From the NCBI RefSeq assembly GCF_042477335.2, contig NC_091247.1:6966501-7030500 (forward strand): 64,000 bases of DNA, in the 5' to 3' direction. Shown in pieces: positions 30,387 through 40,510 of this stretch. This DNA comes from Ovis canadensis (lineage: Eukaryota; Chordata; Mammalia; Artiodactyla; Bovidae). The position numbers were made by a program, and so were the translations under genes. Positions within the stretch are counted from its first letter, which is position 1. Every line of letters starts with the position of its first letter. The notes beneath the pieces are model-generated. The model was given only the letters and a program-made list of their open reading frames with translations, searched no databases and had not been told where the DNA came from.

Positions 30387-31555
30387 GTCTCTGCTTTTTA
30401 ATATGCTGTCTAGGTTTGTCACAGTTTTCCTTCCAAAGAGCAAGCATCTTTTAATTTCATGGCTGTGGTCACTCTCCACAGTGATTTTGGAGCCCAAGAA
30501 AATAAAATCTGTCACTGCTTCCACTTTTCCGGTCATGATCTTAGTTTGTTCAATGTTTAGTTTCAAGCCAGCTTTTTCACTCTCTTCTTTCACCCTTAAC
30601 AGACTTTTTAGTTCCTTTTCACTTTCTGCTATTAGAATGGTATCATCTGTGCATCTGAGGTTGTTGATATTTTTCCCAGCAGTCTTGAGTCCAGCTTGTG
30701 ACTCATCTAACCTGGCATTTTGCATGATGTACTCTGCATAGAAGTTAAATAAGCAGGGTGACAATGCACACCCTTGTCATACTCCTTTCCCAATTTGGAA
30801 CCAGTCTGTTGTTCCATGTCCAGTTCTAACTGTTGCTTCTTGACCCACATACAGGATTCTCAGGAGACAGGTAAGGTGATCGGGTATTCCCATCTCTTTA
30901 AGAATTTTCCATTGTTTGTTGTGATCCACATAGTCAAAGGCTTTAGTGTAGTCAATAAAGCAGAAGTAGGTGTTTTTCTGGAATTCTCTTCCTTTCCCTA
31001 TGATCCAACAGATGTTGGCAATTTGATCTCTGGTTCCTCTGCCTTTTCTAAACCCAGCTTGTACATCTGAAAGTTCTTGGTCCACATACTGCTGAAACCT
31101 AGCTTGAAGGATTTTGAGCCTGACCTTGCTAGCATGTGAAGTGAGCTCAATTGTCCAGTAGTTTGAACATTATTTGGCATTGCCCTTCTTTGTGATTGGA
31201 AAGAAAACCAACTTTTTAATTCTGGTGGCCACTGCTGAATTTTCCAAATTTGCTGACATAATGAGTGCAGCACTTTAACAGCATCATCTTTTAGGATTTG
31301 AAATAGCTCAACTGGAATTCCATCACCTCCACTAGCTTTGTTCGTAGTAATGCTTCCTAAAGTCCACTTGACCTCACACTTTTCTACCCCATATCTAAGA
31401 ATGCTTTGCTTATTCCAAGCGAAAAAGATTTTTCCCCTGTATTTTCTTCAAAAAGTTTTATTATTTTACTTTTATCATTTAAGTCTATGATCAATTTTGA
31501 GTTAATTTCTGTATAACATGTGACATAAAGATTGACAGTCTTTTTTTTTCAATGT

Positions 31556-31755
31556 GTTGGTGGTTTAGTCTCTAAGTCATGTCTGACTCTTGAGACCCCA
31601 TGGACTGTAGCCTGCCAGGCTCCTCTATCCATGGGATTCTCCAGGCAAGAATACTGGAGTGGGTTGCCATTTCCTTCTCCAGGGGATCTTCCCAACCCAG
31701 GGAAAGAACCCAGGTCTCCTGCACTGCAGGCAACTGAGCTATGAGGGAAGCTCTC
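31556..31755 (-). mobile_element. Bov-tA SINE with perfect 11-bp TSD
   Basis: TSD tttttcaatgt at 31545-31555 and 31756-31766. Full antisense copy with a small deletion near the box region (gcaggcaactgagct). It lies in antisense L1. Confidence 0.95.
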
Positions 31756-32130
31756 TTTTTCAATGTAGCTATCCAAGTTATTCTATTTGTTGGAAAAAGC
31801 AACAACACAAGAACCTGTTATCCTTTCTCAATTAAATTGCTTTTGCATCTTTGTAAAAAATAAACTGGCCAAACTTGTGTGATTCTATTTTTGGATTATA
31901 TTCCTTGCTCCACTGACCTGTGTGTCTATCCCATGACCAGTTCCACACTAATAACTGTAGCTTTATTGAAAGTCTTCAAATAGGTAGTGTGAATCCTGAA
32001 ACTTTGTTCTTTTTCAAAATCATTTCAGTTATTTTGGTTTCTTTGTTTTTCCATGTAAATTACAGAATCAGCTTGTTGATTTTTACAGAAAAGCCTGCTA
32101 GGATTTTGTCTGAGATTGGACTGAATCTAG

Positions 32131-33252
32131 TTGGATCATAGAAAAAGCAAGAGAATTCCAGAAAAGCATCTACTTCTGCTTTGTTGACTACGCCAAAGCC
32201 TTTTACTGTGTGGATCGCAACAAACTGGAAAACTCTTCAAGAAATGGGAATACCAGACCACCTTACCTGCCTCCTGAGAAATCTGTGTGCAGGTCAAGAA
32301 GCAACAGTTAGAACTGGACATGGAACAACAGACTGGTTCCAAATTGAGAAAGGAGTAGGTCAAAGCTGTATATTGTCATGCCACTTATTTAACTTATATG
32401 CAGAGTACGTCATGTGAAATGCTGGGCTGGATGAAGCACAAGCTGGAATCAAGATTACTGGGAGAAATATCAATAACCTCAGATATGCAGATGACACCAC
32501 CATTATGGCAGAAAGCAAAGAGGAACTAAAGAGCCTCTTGATGAAAGTGAAAAAGGAGAGTGAAAAAACTGGCTTAAAACTCAACATTCAAAAAACAAAG
32601 ATCATGGCATCTGGTCCCATCACTTCATGGGAAATAGATGGGGAAACAGTGGAAGCAGTGGCAGACTTTCTTTTCTTGGGCTCCAAAAATCACTGCAGAT
32701 ATTGACTGCAGCCATGAAATTAAAAGATGTCTGTTCCTTGGAAGAAAAGCTATGACCAACCTAGATAGCATAGACATTACTTTGCCCACAAAGGTCCGTC
32801 TAGTCAAGGCTATGATTTTTCCAGTGGTCATGTAGGTATGTGAGAGTTGGACCATAAAGAAAGCTGAGCGCCGAAGAATTGATCCTTTTGAAATGTGGTG
32901 TTTGAGACTCTTGAGAGTCCCTTGGACTGCAAGGAAATCCAACAAGTCAATCCTAAAGGAAATTAGTCCTGAATATTCATTGGAAGGACTGATGCTGAAG
33001 CTGAAAAACTTCAATACTTTGGTCACCTGATGCAAAGAACTGACTGGAAAAGACCCTGATGCTGGGCAAGATTGAAGGCAGGAAGAGAAGGGGACAACAG
33101 AGGATGAGATGGTTGGATGGCATAACTGACTCAACGGACATGAGTTTGAGCAAGCTCTGGGAGTTGGTGGTGAACAGGGAAGACTGGCGTGCTGCAGTCC
33201 ATGGGGACGCAAAGAATTGTCCACCACTAAGCAACTGAACTGAACTGAACTG
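32131..33252 (+). mobile_element. BovB LINE, 5'-truncated
   Basis: Sense copy from mid-RT to the tail. YADD is present (tatgcagatgac at 32484-32495), but motif A reads FVDYAKAFY (Asp changed to Tyr). A 2-nt loss near 32227 shifts the frame, and a stop replaces the MYG codon region near 32832. It disrupts the right end of the antisense L1 and ends in (gaact)n. Confidence 0.94.
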
Positions 33253-33983
33253 AAGTGCCACTAATGTTTCAGGCTGTTCAATCTCAAAGAAGGAAAGGAG
33301 TGAGAACCAATATGAAGGTACATTATTGAGCTGGCCACTGCCTGAAGTTAAGCACAACTAATTCCTTGACCTTCTGGAACTGTCTTGCACTTGTCTGGGC
33401 ATTGAGTGAATCCATGGCATTTCAAGCACCAGCAGCCATAGAGAAGCAGGAGGCAGAAATGCTATCAGGTTGTGTCCATGTAGAGTTGATCAGAATCCTT
33501 GCAGAATTGGCTGGGACAAAACAACTGGCCAAGACTCTTGTAGACTGGTGGAGCTAAGAGGATTCAAGCTGGCACATAAGAGTATATGAGAAGTGCATGG
33601 TCCACCTGTCTCATATGTTTCTTAAATTTTCATCTGTATACAGGCATATAGTTTAAAGCATCAAGTAGGTCCACAGCCTTATCATGAAAACTTCAGCCTC
33701 CTGTCCCCCATTCTCAAATTTGTCAATCTTTCTGCTCCCCAGGGGCAAGCAACTTCTACTCTTTTATTATTGCTTTTGGAATTTACCTCTGTATCACTAA
33801 ACAACATGCTCTATTATTCCCCACCCTTAGTTTTCAGGCATTATCCGTCAACTTTTCACATCAGAAGGTGAGGAACTACCTGGATTTTACCAGCAACATC
33901 CCTCCCTTTACCTTGCACACACATGCTTCCTGTCCCACTGTTCTTCCAGCAGAGTTTAAATCATAATTTAAAGTTAACATTAT
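33253..33983. other. AT-rich stretch, no gene seen
   Basis: gtatacaggcatatagttta through ttcaggcattatccgtcaac (33640-33850) has the look of an ancient repeat I cannot name; 33270-33600 is unassigned. Confidence 0.4.
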
Positions 33984-34319
33984 TCAGTTCAGTTCAGTTC
34001 AGTCACTCAGTCGTGTCCGACTCTTTGAGACCCCATGAATCGCAGCACGCCAGGCCTCCCTGTCCATCACCAACACCCGGAGTTCACCCAAACTCACGTC
34101 CATCGAGTCTGTGATGCCATCCAGCAGTCTCATCCTCTGTCGTCCCCTTCTCCTCCTGCCCCCAATCCCTCCCAGCATCAGAGTCTTTTCCAATGAGTCA
34201 GCTCTTCGCATGAGGTGGCCAAAGTACTGGAGTTTCAGCTTTAGCATCATTCCTTCCAAAGAACACCAAGGACTGATCTCCTTCAGAATGGACTGATTGG
34301 ATCTCCTTGAAGTCCAAGA
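33984..34319 (-). mobile_element. BovB 3'-end fragment
   Basis: Antisense tail (cagttcagttcagttcagtc), then gatgccatccagcagtctca and gcatcagagtcttttccaat. Little diverged. A short TSD attatt flanks it (33978-33983 and ~34320-34325). Confidence 0.93.
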
Positions 34320-34739
34320 GATTATTATGATTACATATATTCTATTCACCTTTGTGCCACATAGAACACATTAGCTATTTTTCTTTTCTTTCACAATCTT
34401 TTGTTTTCCATGTCATTGATACTGTCTAGTTTTTATTTGCTTGCTTTGTTTTCTGTCTAATTATCATGAAATCATCCCAAGTCATTCCTCAGCAGCACCA
34501 ACCACCTCTTGATACATCCAAGCACATTTCCCAGTTGCATCATCTCGGAGATTTCTTTCACAGACTTTTCTGGTCTGTTCCTGTTTCTTCTGGCTGCCCT
34601 CCAGGCTGTTGTGTTTTCCCTTCATCAATAGCTTGAGGACTCACATGATTTCTCTTAGGCACGGGTTTCCCATCTTCACTTCTTTCTTGATTTATTCCGT
34701 TTTAGAGGTGCACATTCTCTAGCAAATTCCCAAGAAAAG
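34320..34739. other. AT-rich stretch, no gene seen
   Basis: Neither exon nor repeat family recognised. Confidence 0.4.
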
Positions 34740-35390
34740 ATGTTCCCAAACCAAACTTGGGTTCACTTGCCTATGTGCAGTGAAGCCAATCGGTTAACAC
34801 CAGGATGTGGGGAAGCAAAGTGCAGGGCACCAACCAAGAAGTCCAGGTAACTAGTGCTTGAAAGTCCTAAACTTTCCAAGGACATTCAGATAAAGAGCTT
34901 TAAAGATAGGGTCAGGTGGGGTGTCTGTGTGTGGGGTATGTGATCAGCTCCTAGACATTCATCTGATTGGTTGGTTGTGAGGTAATCAAGAGTCAACATC
35001 ATTAACCTTCTGGTTCCAACTGATCTGGGGTCTAAGTGCTTGTCGATAGCATACAGTTAACTCCTTCCACCTGGTGGGGGTTTCAGTTTCTGCAAAACAG
35101 CTCAAAGGATATATAGCTCAGAATATCACCTATAGCCCTTGCTGCCCTTCAGCCCTTCAGTCGTGTCCGACTCTTAGCGACCCCATGGACTGTAGCCCAC
35201 CAGGCTCCTCCGTCCATGGGATTTTCCAGGCAAGAGTGCTGGAGTGGGGTGCCATCGCCTTCTCCACTATAGCCCTTGCAGAGGAACTAAAGGTTATTGA
35301 CTTTGTTTCATGGCTAAACTGTTATTTTTTGTCTTGCTTGACTTTCGCCATCTTTCTGCCTTTTCTCACTTCTCTGATTAAATTTATTCT
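34740..35390. mobile_element. LTR-like relic, split by a Bov-A SINE
   Basis: caaacttgggttcacttgcc ... gtgcagtgaagccaatcggt and ctattgactttgtttcatgg-type sequence across the SINE insertion suggest a decayed ERV LTR. Ends are not definable and the family is not assigned. Confidence 0.35.
35143..35266 (-). mobile_element. Bov-A monomer SINE with perfect 13-bp TSD
   Basis: TSD ctatagcccttgc at 35130-35142 and 35267-35279. The 124-bp body shows very little divergence by eye, so this is one of the youngest insertions in the window. Confidence 0.93.
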
Positions 35391-35394
35391 TTTT

Positions 35395-35465
35395 TTATTC
35401 TTTTCATTTAATTAATTTTTATTGGAGTATAGCTGCTTTGCAATGTTGTATAAGTTTATTCTTTG
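35395..35465 (-). mobile_element. Artiodactyl L1 3'-end fragment
   Basis: tttttattggagtatagctg ctttgcaatgttgt is the antisense L1 3' region, ~70 bp. Confidence 0.6.
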
Positions 35466-35575
35466 ACTAACATTTTTCTATAGACAAAAGTTAGGAGATG
35501 GATGCAGCAGGGCGGAGTGGGAATTCTGTTCCAGGAAGGCCCCGTAGGTCCTGCTGTGCTACAGGACCTCTGTTG

Positions 35576-35785
35576 TTGCTGTCTTAGTTGTTGAGCTGTG
35601 TCCAGCTCTTTGCAATCCCACTGACTTTAGCCATCCAGGCTCCTCTGTCCATGGGATTTTCTAGGCAAGAATACTGGAGAGGGTTGCCATTTCCTTTTCC
35701 AGTGGATCTTCCTGACCCAGGGATTGAAGCTGGGTCTCCTGCAATGCAGGCAGATTCTTTATTGTCTGAACTACTAGGGAAGCCC
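35576..35785 (-). mobile_element. Bov-tA SINE
   Basis: Antisense full copy, diverged; tgttgctgtcttagttgttg at left, actactagggaagccc at right. Confidence 0.92.
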
Positions 35786-37052
35786 TTCTCTTACAGATGC
35801 ATGGGAGTTAAGCTTTTTGAGACTGTATTTCTGAAAATCTTTATTCTACATGCACAACTGATAGTTTGGTTGGGTATAGAATTCTAAGTTTTATGCATAC
35901 TTTTCTCTGGATTTTGAAGGCATTGTGGTCTAAACTGGTGTGGTTGTTGAGAAATCTGATGCCCTTCTGATTTTTGATGCTTCGTGCAAAACCTAGTTTT
36001 TCCTCTCTCTGGGAGTTTGTATGATTTTTCTTCTGTTCTCAGTGATCTAAAATTTCACAATAATGTGTCTTCATGTGCAAATAGCATCCATTTTGTTCAG
36101 TACTTAGTGGGTGTCTTCAAACTGGAAACTCATGTAATTTATTTCAGAGACATTTACTTGAATAACTTATTGAATGAGTACCCCTTCCTTTTTTATTTTC
36201 TGTATTCTTTATGGGATTTCTTTTATTTGGATGTGAGATCTCCCAGGTTGGTTCTCTAATTTTCACATCTTTACTCTCTTGTATTTTGTCTTTTTGCTCT
36301 ACTTGCTGGGAAATTGCCTAATCTGCAACTTTATCTTCTAAACTTTCCATTAAACTTTTAATTTGTGCTATGCAAGAGAGATTTTTTTTTTTGTTCTCGG
36401 AAGATTCCTTTTTAATAACATCCTGTACTTATTTAACGTGTGCTCTTGTGTCTTTGATGATACTAATGATAATTTTTTGGCATTTTCTTTTTATCATCAT
36501 CCGTATTCCCTCCAAGTTGCTTTTTATCTGTTTGTTATTGTTTGACTATGAGTTCGAAGCTTCTCTTAAGTGCTTGGTCATCCTTGGCTTCAACACACAT
36601 AGTCTGTTCGGAAGCTCAGAGCTCAGAGTCAGCTGCCCACCAGAGACTCCTCTGAAGGGTGATCTGGCTAGGCTCTTTCACTGAGCAACTGCTACTGTCA
36701 CTGGCTTTAGGTATTTTCTCCTCAGTTTCTCAGGTTTGCAAGAGTTATCTTTCCGTCTCCTGCCTGGAGGTTCATACTAAACCTGCTTGCCATTGGGGAG
36801 TATTAATATTCACTGTGAGGACCTTCACTTAATTTCTCCACTTTCAGTGCAATGCCCCTGCCCCTAGCTGGGTCTACTGTTCCCCAGGACAGAGTCCCAT
36901 GGTTTTACCCACTCCAGGGAATAGTATTCTGTTGGGATATAGTAGAGGCAGTCACCTTGGGGAATGGAATCTTGGTTATGAGCTGCTCTTTAAGCTCTCT
37001 TTTAATTCTGCTGTAGTTCCCTCTGCTTTCTTACCTGTGCTGCCTGAAGTAC
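35786..37052. mobile_element. Ancient AT-rich repeat-like region, family unassigned
   Basis: Text such as aaatctgatgcccttctgat, tcaaactggaaactcatgta, tgctctacttgctgggaaat and atctgcaactttatcttcta recalls a widespread ancient mammalian interspersed repeat that I cannot name with certainty. No exon is seen. It runs directly into the minisatellite at 37053. Confidence 0.45.
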
Positions 37053-37564
37053 CTGGTACTCAGTTCCTGGAGCTGGAGGTCCCTGGGGGTTCCTGGTACT
37101 CAGTTCTTGGAGCTGAGTACCTGGTACTCAGTTCCTGGAGCTGGAGGTCCCTGGGGGTTCCTGGTACTCAGTTCCTGGAGCTGGAGGTCCCTGGGGGTTC
37201 CTGGTACTCAGTTCCTGAAGCTGGAGGTCCCTGGGGGTTCCTGGTACTCAGTTCCTGAAGCTGGAGGTCCCTGGGGGTTCCTGGTACTCAGTTCCTGGAG
37301 CTGAGTACCTGGTACTCAGTTCCTGAAGGTGGAGGTCCCTGGGGGTTCCTGGTACTCAGTTCCTGAAGGTGGAGGTTCCTGGGGGTTCCTGGTACTCAGT
37401 TCCTGAAGCTGGAGGTCCCTGGGGGTTCCTGGTACTCAGTTCCTGGAGCTGAGTATCTGGTACTCAGTTCCTGAAGCTGGAGGTCCCTGGGGGTTCCTGG
37501 TACTCAGTTCCTGGAGCTGAGTACCTGGTACTCAGTTCCTGAAGCTGGAGGTTCCTGGGGGTTT
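37053..37564. repeat. Two-unit minisatellite, 14 units of 40 or 28 bp
   Basis: Every unit starts ctggtactcagttcYtgR. Long units (40 bp) start at 37053, 37121, 37161, 37201, 37241, 37309, 37349, 37389, 37457 and 37525; short units (28 bp) at 37093, 37281, 37429 and 37497. The lengths sum exactly to 512 bp. Long units continue ggaggtccctgggggttc; short ones end agctgagtac. Neither length is a multiple of 3, so the open frames through it are not evidence of coding. Confidence 0.97.
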
Positions 37565-37623
37565 AGTGTGTCCTAGACTTCCCTTACTGCCAGTTTAGGA
37601 CTCAATTTTTTTGCATCCATGAA

Positions 37624-39331
37624 TGCCGGGGTCCAGCCCTGGTGGATCGGAATAGGCGTCCTAGGAAAAAACTTATTTAATTAGAAGTATAAAGAGATTA
37701 GAAAGGAATAATGTAGTAGGAAGATTAGTGGAGAAAAGGAGGCTGAATAACTTGGTTTACGTGGAATACCAATCACCAACTACGTAGGCCACAGGCGTCT
37801 TTCTGTTCTCCCGAAGGGGAGGAGGCACTGAGGCCTCCCCAGTCTAATCTTAGAAGCCCAGGAAAAATTAGCAGGCTTGGTGAGTACCCACGTACCAGAT
37901 GGGAATTCAGCCAGAAGGGGAGAGAACAACACGGTGGAATCAGTCTTTCCAGAAACTGATCCGATTTCTATATTTTTTAGGTTTGCTTGTATACCTTTTG
38001 TTACACATAGAGACAAATGGAAATTTTAAAGTCACGCAGGGGTCAGCAGTCCTGACCTTTATCAAAATCAGGTGCTTCACATAAATGTATAAAAAAAGGT
38101 ATTAGGGGTTTTACATCATCTTTTGGCCATGAGGCCTGCTGACATTTAATAATCCTTTCTTTCTGATAACCAAAAAACTTATTTTTTCCAAGTGTTTTTT
38201 TCTTAAACCAGGCACCATCCTCTGAAGTTGCATTCCTATAGGGTGAGGGTGTAGTGGGTTACAATCAAGTAAGGAATTTACTTAACCTAAGGTTAACATG
38301 ATTAATCTTAAAGGTTAATGCTTATTTCTCCTATATGCTAGGTATATTCATTATAAGGGCAGGGAATATGGAGATTTAGCAGCAAACATCAGCCCAACAA
38401 ATGAAAACCCTTCACCAATGTTCCCCTTAAGATCTATTTAGTCTTAAGATAGTGATAAAGTTACATTTTTGCATAGCAAGGACACAGTGATTTATAACAA
38501 AGTACAGTGATCTATAACAAAAGAGAAAATTCATTAACTCAAAAAGTCTAGTATTGCTAACATCAAAAACTACTATATTTCCTTTTCTATATTCCAAATA
38601 CATTGATTAATATATTCCCAGGTGCCTAAGGATATGGAGGCCTGGTGGCAATCATTGACTCAACAATGAGAAAAGCCCTATGCTAATTAAGACTTTCAAA
38701 ATACTCCAAACTCTCTGTGCTATTTATGGTTGAGAGGTAGTAAACAATCATGTAAACACAGGAGTACAGATAATCCTATCACACAAGCTAGTCTGTCAGC
38801 AGAGAGGTTTGACCTGAGACACCCTTGTCACACCTAGGGCCGGGAATTAGCAGTAATTATTGGCACAATAAATGAAAAACCCTTCACCAATATAATTCCT
38901 AACCAACCCTCTATACTGATAATTTCTAACTTCCCAAAAGAATCTGCCTTTAGTAAGCCTAAAACATCTCGTGCCTCTCACGATTGGGAGGCTGTAAACA
39001 ATCACATGTGGCCGGACGAACCTGTACAGGCAGGCTAGATAACCTTCAGAGGAGTTCGTAAAGTTGAAACACTCTTGTCACACCCAGGAATCTTTATTGA
39101 CTTGGAGCTGTAAGTTAACTCCTTCTCCGAGAGAGGTAGTGGGGGTCAGCCCCCCGTAAAGTCAGAGGTATAGGTGACAGCATGAAACAATAAAGTGGGT
39201 AGACTCTGGTTTTGGGGGTAGATGCTCGGGAACAGGGGGTTTCCTGAGGCTCGATCCGCCTTTGCGTATGCTGAAGCCTCCTTCCTCGTGACCTTTGCCA
39301 TGGGCAGAGTTCCTCACGCTGGCTCCCGGCA
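37624..39331 (-). mobile_element. Long ERV LTR (solo), minus strand
   Basis: Ends are inverted: tgccggg at 37624 and cccggca ending 39331. Flanking hexamers catgaa (37618-37623) and caagaa (39332-39337) agree at 5 of 6 positions, as expected for a decayed 6-bp class II TSD. On the minus strand a TATA-like tatacaag lies at 37986-37993 and an ATTAAA signal at 37676-37681. I recognise the sequence as a common ruminant ERV LTR. Related blocks recur inside (gtaaacaatca at ~38748 and ~38994; acacycttgtcacaccya at ~38820 and ~39069; aaccctTcaccaat at ~38406 and ~38879). Confidence 0.8.
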
Positions 39332-39476
39332 CAAGAAGTCCATTCTCACTCATCAGGCTGCTTTCCAATTTCAAAATTATCCTTTTTTTTTTTTTTATCA
39401 TTCCTTTTCTGCTCCCTTTTGAAAACTTTCAGGAGGGATCAGGGATAAAGGCCTGTGTTTAATCTACCGTCTATAG

Positions 39477-39500
39477 TGCTTGCTTTGGCAGCACTTATAT
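39477..39500 (+). pseudogene. U6 snRNA 5'-end fragment with 17-bp TSD
   Basis: tgcttgctttggcagcactt atat matches the first ~25 nt of U6 snRNA with four substitutions, counting the preceding G. It is bracketed by taatctaccgtctatag (39460-39476) and taatctgctgtctatag (39501-39517), 15 of 17 identical. Nothing of U6 downstream of the 5' hairpin is present and there is no A-tail, so it is a minimal retroposed or template-switched fragment, not a functional gene. Confidence 0.75.
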
Positions 39501-39517
39501 TAATCTGCTGTCTATAG

Positions 39518-40445
39518 CAGGAACCCTGGCTATTCTTTTTTCATTATATTAATTCTTTTTCATATTTCCCAAAACATTTTAGTCATTGCAATCACAGCTA
39601 TTCTCTGGTCTTTATCTCCTGGATCTATCATCTGAGATTCAGTGAGATGGGCCGGGGTCGGTGAGGGGAGTGGGCAAGCATATCATTTGTTTTCCCACTG
39701 ACTATCTCACAACTGCTTTTGTTTTGTAATTTTGTCTTTGTGAGCTCATCTGCAAGAACCTTTGTCTGTGGGAACCCTGAGCAGCCTGAGTTGAGGTCAC
39801 GGCCCTCTAGGGAGTGTTTGCATTTGTTTCTACCCAGTGCCCACAGGCATCTCCAGCCAGGGACCCCTTTTTGTATTAGCTTCTTGCTTTCAGAGTCTCC
39901 GAACACAAGGGAAGCAGGGTAGTGTAAATTTAAATCCCAACCCCCTTGAGGCTCCGTCTATGATTACAAATTCCCAGAGCCCTGGCTGTAGCAGATGAGC
40001 TGACTCGTGATCTGTCTGAGCAGAGAGTGGACAATTTTTTTTAAATCCTTGCCCACCTTTTCACCAAGAATATAACTCTGAAGAGTCTGGCTTGGAGGTA
40101 GGTCTCATTTACAACTCCTGGCTTTGTGAAGCCCAAAGCCTTATTTCTTGTCCCCACAGGGGCTGTAAAACCCAATCCCAGGTTGCCGAGTTCCACAGCC
40201 CCCTCCCTGCCTGTACCCGCCCAACACAGCACCAACACTAGCCCTCATGATTCCTGCTCTGGTTTTCAGCTCTGTCTTTGTTTTTATCCCTGGGGAGTTC
40301 CCTTCTTTTCTTGCAAGCTCAACCATGCATTTAAAAGGACGTTTGTTATATTTTAGCCACCGTTTCGGAGTCCCGCTTTGTAGCAGGATGGTTTTCTTCT
40401 GTGTAACTCACAATTCTGCTTGGAAATAAAAGTCCTGTGTTTTTG
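39518..40445. other. Repeat-like stretch, possibly an LTR relic
   Basis: caaaggcctgaggcatc-type gene signals are absent. The block ccatgcatttaaaaggacgt, taactcacaattctgcttgg and aaataaaagtcctgtg (40324-40440) looks like an old LTR end with a polyadenylation signal at ~40424, but I cannot name it or define its ends. Confidence 0.3.
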
Positions 40446-40510
40446 GTGTTTCCCTCCACCCGCGCCCCCCCCACCCCCGCCCCGCCACCCACCCCTCGGC
40501 CCTGCCCCAC
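40446..40510. repeat. C-rich low-complexity tract
   Basis: cgcgccccccccacccccgc and following C-runs to ~40505; the complementary strand has several G-runs suitable for G-quadruplex formation. Confidence 0.7.

Larger units (their letters stand above)
29113..31380 (-). mobile_element. BovB LINE interrupted by a 796-bp insertion
   Basis: Antisense BovB in two parts, 29113-29590 (tail, ORF2 C-terminus) and 30387-31380 (rest of ORF2 back to the start of RT). The complement encodes remnants such as SDVQAGFRKGRGTRDQIANI, CFIDYTKAFDYVDHNKQWK and, at the YADD site, CTDD (first two residues changed, aspartates kept). It inserted into the antisense L1. The interruption carries a 13-bp TSD. Confidence 0.92.
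26938..32130 (-). mobile_element. Old L1, antisense, split by many later insertions
   Basis: L1 sequence is legible at 26938-27286, ~27364-27517, 28024-28121, 28337-28796, 29045-29112, 31381-31555 and 31756-32130. Examples are ggccgagtaatattccatta (28677), cagagttccctgtgctacac (28357), aagtctatgatcaattttga (31480) and ggattttgtctgagattgga (32101). It is interrupted by CHR, Bov-tA, BovB and a hAT-like relic, listed separately. Pieces at 28337 and 31381 rejoin in L1 order, so those at least are one element. Confidence 0.7.

Noticed and set aside
36899..37304. Repetitive peptide frames through the minisatellite
   Set aside because: Units of 40 and 28 bp are not multiples of 3, so the reading frame changes at every unit; this is not a coding tandem repeat.
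37053..37564. Possible CRISPR-like array
   Set aside because: Units are directly adjacent with no unique spacers, and the host is a mammal.
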